Source: Bacteriovoracaceae bacterium (lineage in GTDB: Bacteria > Bdellovibrionota > Bacteriovoracia > Bacteriovoracales > Bacteriovoracaceae). Taken from it: DNA of 7,068 bases. The notes beneath the pieces were generated by a model. That model made no database searches. It saw only the letters and a program-made list of their open reading frames with translations, and was not told the origin of the DNA. The first letter of the stretch is position 1. Each line of letters opens with the position of its first letter. Location of the stretch: NCBI GenBank assembly GCA_007116425.1, contig SKIL01000191.1:1-7068 (forward strand), in the 5' to 3' direction. Below, piece after piece: positions 5,561 through 7,068 of the stretch. The position numbers and the translations under genes were made by a program.

Positions 5561-7068
5561 GAGCTGCGCACCATAAGAAGTAAACTTAAAAAAACATTGC
5601 TCGCCGTGTCGGCAATGGCGATACTTATTTTCGCTGCCTTTGTTGTGTCTGTATTTATTGTGATTTTAAGTGTCCCTGTTGAGCGCCTTGATCAAGTTGT
5701 TGGAGGCGGAACAGATCGATTCGTCGGTGAAGCACCGGAGTTGGAATCTGGTTCTTTAATTAGGCTAAAAGACCTGAAAACTTACTTTCATATGTCTGAA
5801 GCTGCCTTAAATCAAAGTTTTTCTGAATGGTATGAGTTTAACGAGGGGCTGGCCTTTGAAATTGTTGATAATGAAAGAATATATCTTCTGAAAAATATAT
5901 ATTTACCCCGAGTGCTAAAAAATGATTGCGCAGTTATCTACTGCTTTCAGCACAGGATGCAGTTTGACCAAATTCCATCTGTTTTTTGGAATGGGTTAAT
6001 AGGAATAGAGGACTATCGCTTTTTAGATCATTTCGGTGTCGACCTCAAATCTATTGCCCGTGCCATTTGGGTTGATCTTGTTCAAATGAGATTGGCGCAA
6101 GGAGGCTCAACTTTAACTCAACAGCTAGCGAAAAACTTATTTTATTCAAATGAAAAGACTTTTAGGCGCAAATATCAGGAAATGATCACGGCGATATATA
6201 TCGATGCAAAATATCCTAAGGAAAGTATTTTAGAAGCCTATTTTAATGAGGTTTATTGGGGGGCGTTTCAGGGAATACAAGTTAAGGGAATTTTTGCAGC
6301 ATCAGTCTTTTATTTTGATAAAACGCCTGAGGAGGTGTCGCCTTACGAAGCGGCCATACTTATTGGCCTTTTAAGAGGGCCAAACTTCTACCATCCAATC
6401 AGGCATTTAGAGCGATTAAAAAATAGAACAGAAGTTGTTTATAGAAGACTAATAGAGATTGGTTTATTTAGTGATCGGCAAGACGTTGCTTGGAGCGATA
6501 GTGAATGGCAAGAGTGGCAAAGTGAACTGAAGAAAAGAATTGAGCAGAGACACCTATACGCTTTTTGGCATTTTAATCGTGAGTATCAAGAGAATGTCTT
6601 TTCGAGTTGGGAAGCCTACGAATCATGGGTTTTATTTAGATCTGCTCATCAGAAATTGCGTGAAATTCGAAACCAGGTTCATGGAGGTGAGAAGTCGGAA
6701 TTGGATCTATCCCTTAAAATCTTTATGAAAAAACGTCCTAGATCAGATCGTGAAATTAGCTCAGAGCAAATTATTTCATTCTATTCAAAAGTAGAAAGAA
6801 ATAATGACGTGGCCATTAAAAATGAAAAGCACCAGATTGGAAGCACGCTTAAGCCTATTCTCTATCGTTTATTCTATGATCATGGTGTTGAGCTGGATGA
6901 TCGAGTGGAACTTGGGCCATTTAGTTTAGAACTCATTTCTGGAGTTTGGTCTCCAAGTGAGCTACCAATGCGTGATAACTTAGAGGATATTAGTGTTGGA
7001 GAGGCGTTGTGGCGGTCATTGAATCGCCCAGTGATTCGACTTGCACAACAAATTGGTTTTGAGCAAAT
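5558..7068 (+). CDS. Class A penicillin-binding protein (PBP1B-like bifunctional peptidoglycan synthase), 3' end outside the window
   Basis: The enzyme polymerises lipid II into glycan strands (GT51 domain) and cross-links the stem peptides (transpeptidase domain) on the periplasmic face of the inner membrane. The 503 residues visible have a short basic cytoplasmic start (ELRTIRSKLKK), one membrane segment (about 14-38) and a periplasmic region of about 100 residues without a clear UB2H domain. The GT51 domain follows: EDYRFLDHFGVD (151-162, catalytic Glu151), QGGSTLTQQLAKNL (181-194), RRKYQE (203-208, second catalytic Glu208) and YPKESILEAYFNEVYWG (219-235). A Trp-rich linker (about 310-380) leads to the transpeptidase with SxxK as GSTLKP (Ser429, Lys432) and SxN as SLN (487-489). 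The KTG motif would lie beyond the window. The IDAKY and NEVYWG segments resemble E. coli PBP1B more than PBP1A. Only about 40 residues separate KIF (387-389) from SxxK, against roughly 75 in E. coli PBP1B, and no D-x-SGEV-x-AMVGG segment is seen. A cysteine pair (124, 129) faces the periplasm. Confidence 0.93.
   Translation, partial: MELRTIRSKLKKTLLAVSAMAILIFAAFVVSVFIVILSVPVERLDQVVGGGTDRFVGEAPELESGSLIRLKDLKTYFHMSEAALNQSFSEWYEFNEGLAFEIVDNERIYLLKNIYLPRVLKNDCAVIYCFQHRMQFDQIPSVFWNGLIGIEDYRFLDHFGVDLKSIARAIWVDLVQMRLAQGGSTLTQQLAKNLFYSNEKTFRRKYQEMITAIYIDAKYPKESILEAYFNEVYWGAFQGIQVKGIFAASVFYFDKTPEEVSPYEAAILIGLLRGPNFYHPIRHLERLKNRTEVVYRRLIEIGLFSDRQDVAWSDSEWQEWQSELKKRIEQRHLYAFWHFNREYQENVFSSWEAYESWVLFRSAHQKLREIRNQVHGGEKSELDLSLKIFMKKRPRSDREISSEQIISFYSKVERNNDVAIKNEKHQIGSTLKPILYRLFYDHGVELDDRVELGPFSLELISGVWSPSELPMRDNLEDISVGEALWRSLNRPVIRLAQQIGFEQ

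Noticed and set aside
6540..6728. A 62-codon plus-strand open frame
   Set aside because: It is in a different frame inside the PBP gene, whose frame carries continuous homology.

Overview
The window comes from an AT-rich (roughly 40% GC by eye) Gram-negative bacterium. The diderm assignment rests on an outer-membrane beta-barrel protein with a Sec signal and a terminal Phe, and on a membrane-anchored class A penicillin-binding protein resembling PBP1B. A member of the Bdellovibrionota, such as a Bacteriovorax/Halobacteriovorax-type predator, is my best guess. It is inference from the overall feel of the genes and from one sigma-28-like promoter, not from a marker gene.

Layout. (1) Bases 2-1711, plus strand: the C-terminal three quarters of PriA, the replication-restart helicase, cut by the left edge. 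All helicase motifs and an eight-cysteine zinc module are intact. (2) Bases 1712-1841: a 130-base gap with no convincing terminator but with a good sigma-28 (FliA)-type promoter match. (3) Bases 1842-3899, plus strand: a large secreted protein of unknown function, with a Sec signal, seven cysteines, a long charged helical middle and a Met/Gln/Pro-rich tail made of tandem MPMMQQQ units. (4) Bases 3938-3972: a hairpin terminator between converging genes. (5) Bases 3982-5454, minus strand: an outer-membrane beta-barrel (porin-like) protein starting with GTG. (6) Bases 5455-5557: a 103-base divergent promoter region in which the -10 boxes for the two directions appear to overlap. (7) Bases 5558-7068, plus strand, running off the right edge: a bifunctional PBP1B-like peptidoglycan synthase starting with GTG. 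It has a complete glycosyltransferase domain and a transpeptidase domain that is unusually compressed before its SxxK motif.

The genes do not form one operon. PriA acts in the cytoplasm on stalled replication forks. The other three products all act at the envelope: an exported protein of unknown role, an outer-membrane channel-like barrel and a cell-wall synthase. The barrel and the synthase share a divergent control region and could be co-regulated. Most worth following up are the unknown secreted protein with its possible FliA promoter and the atypical transpeptidase half of the PBP.
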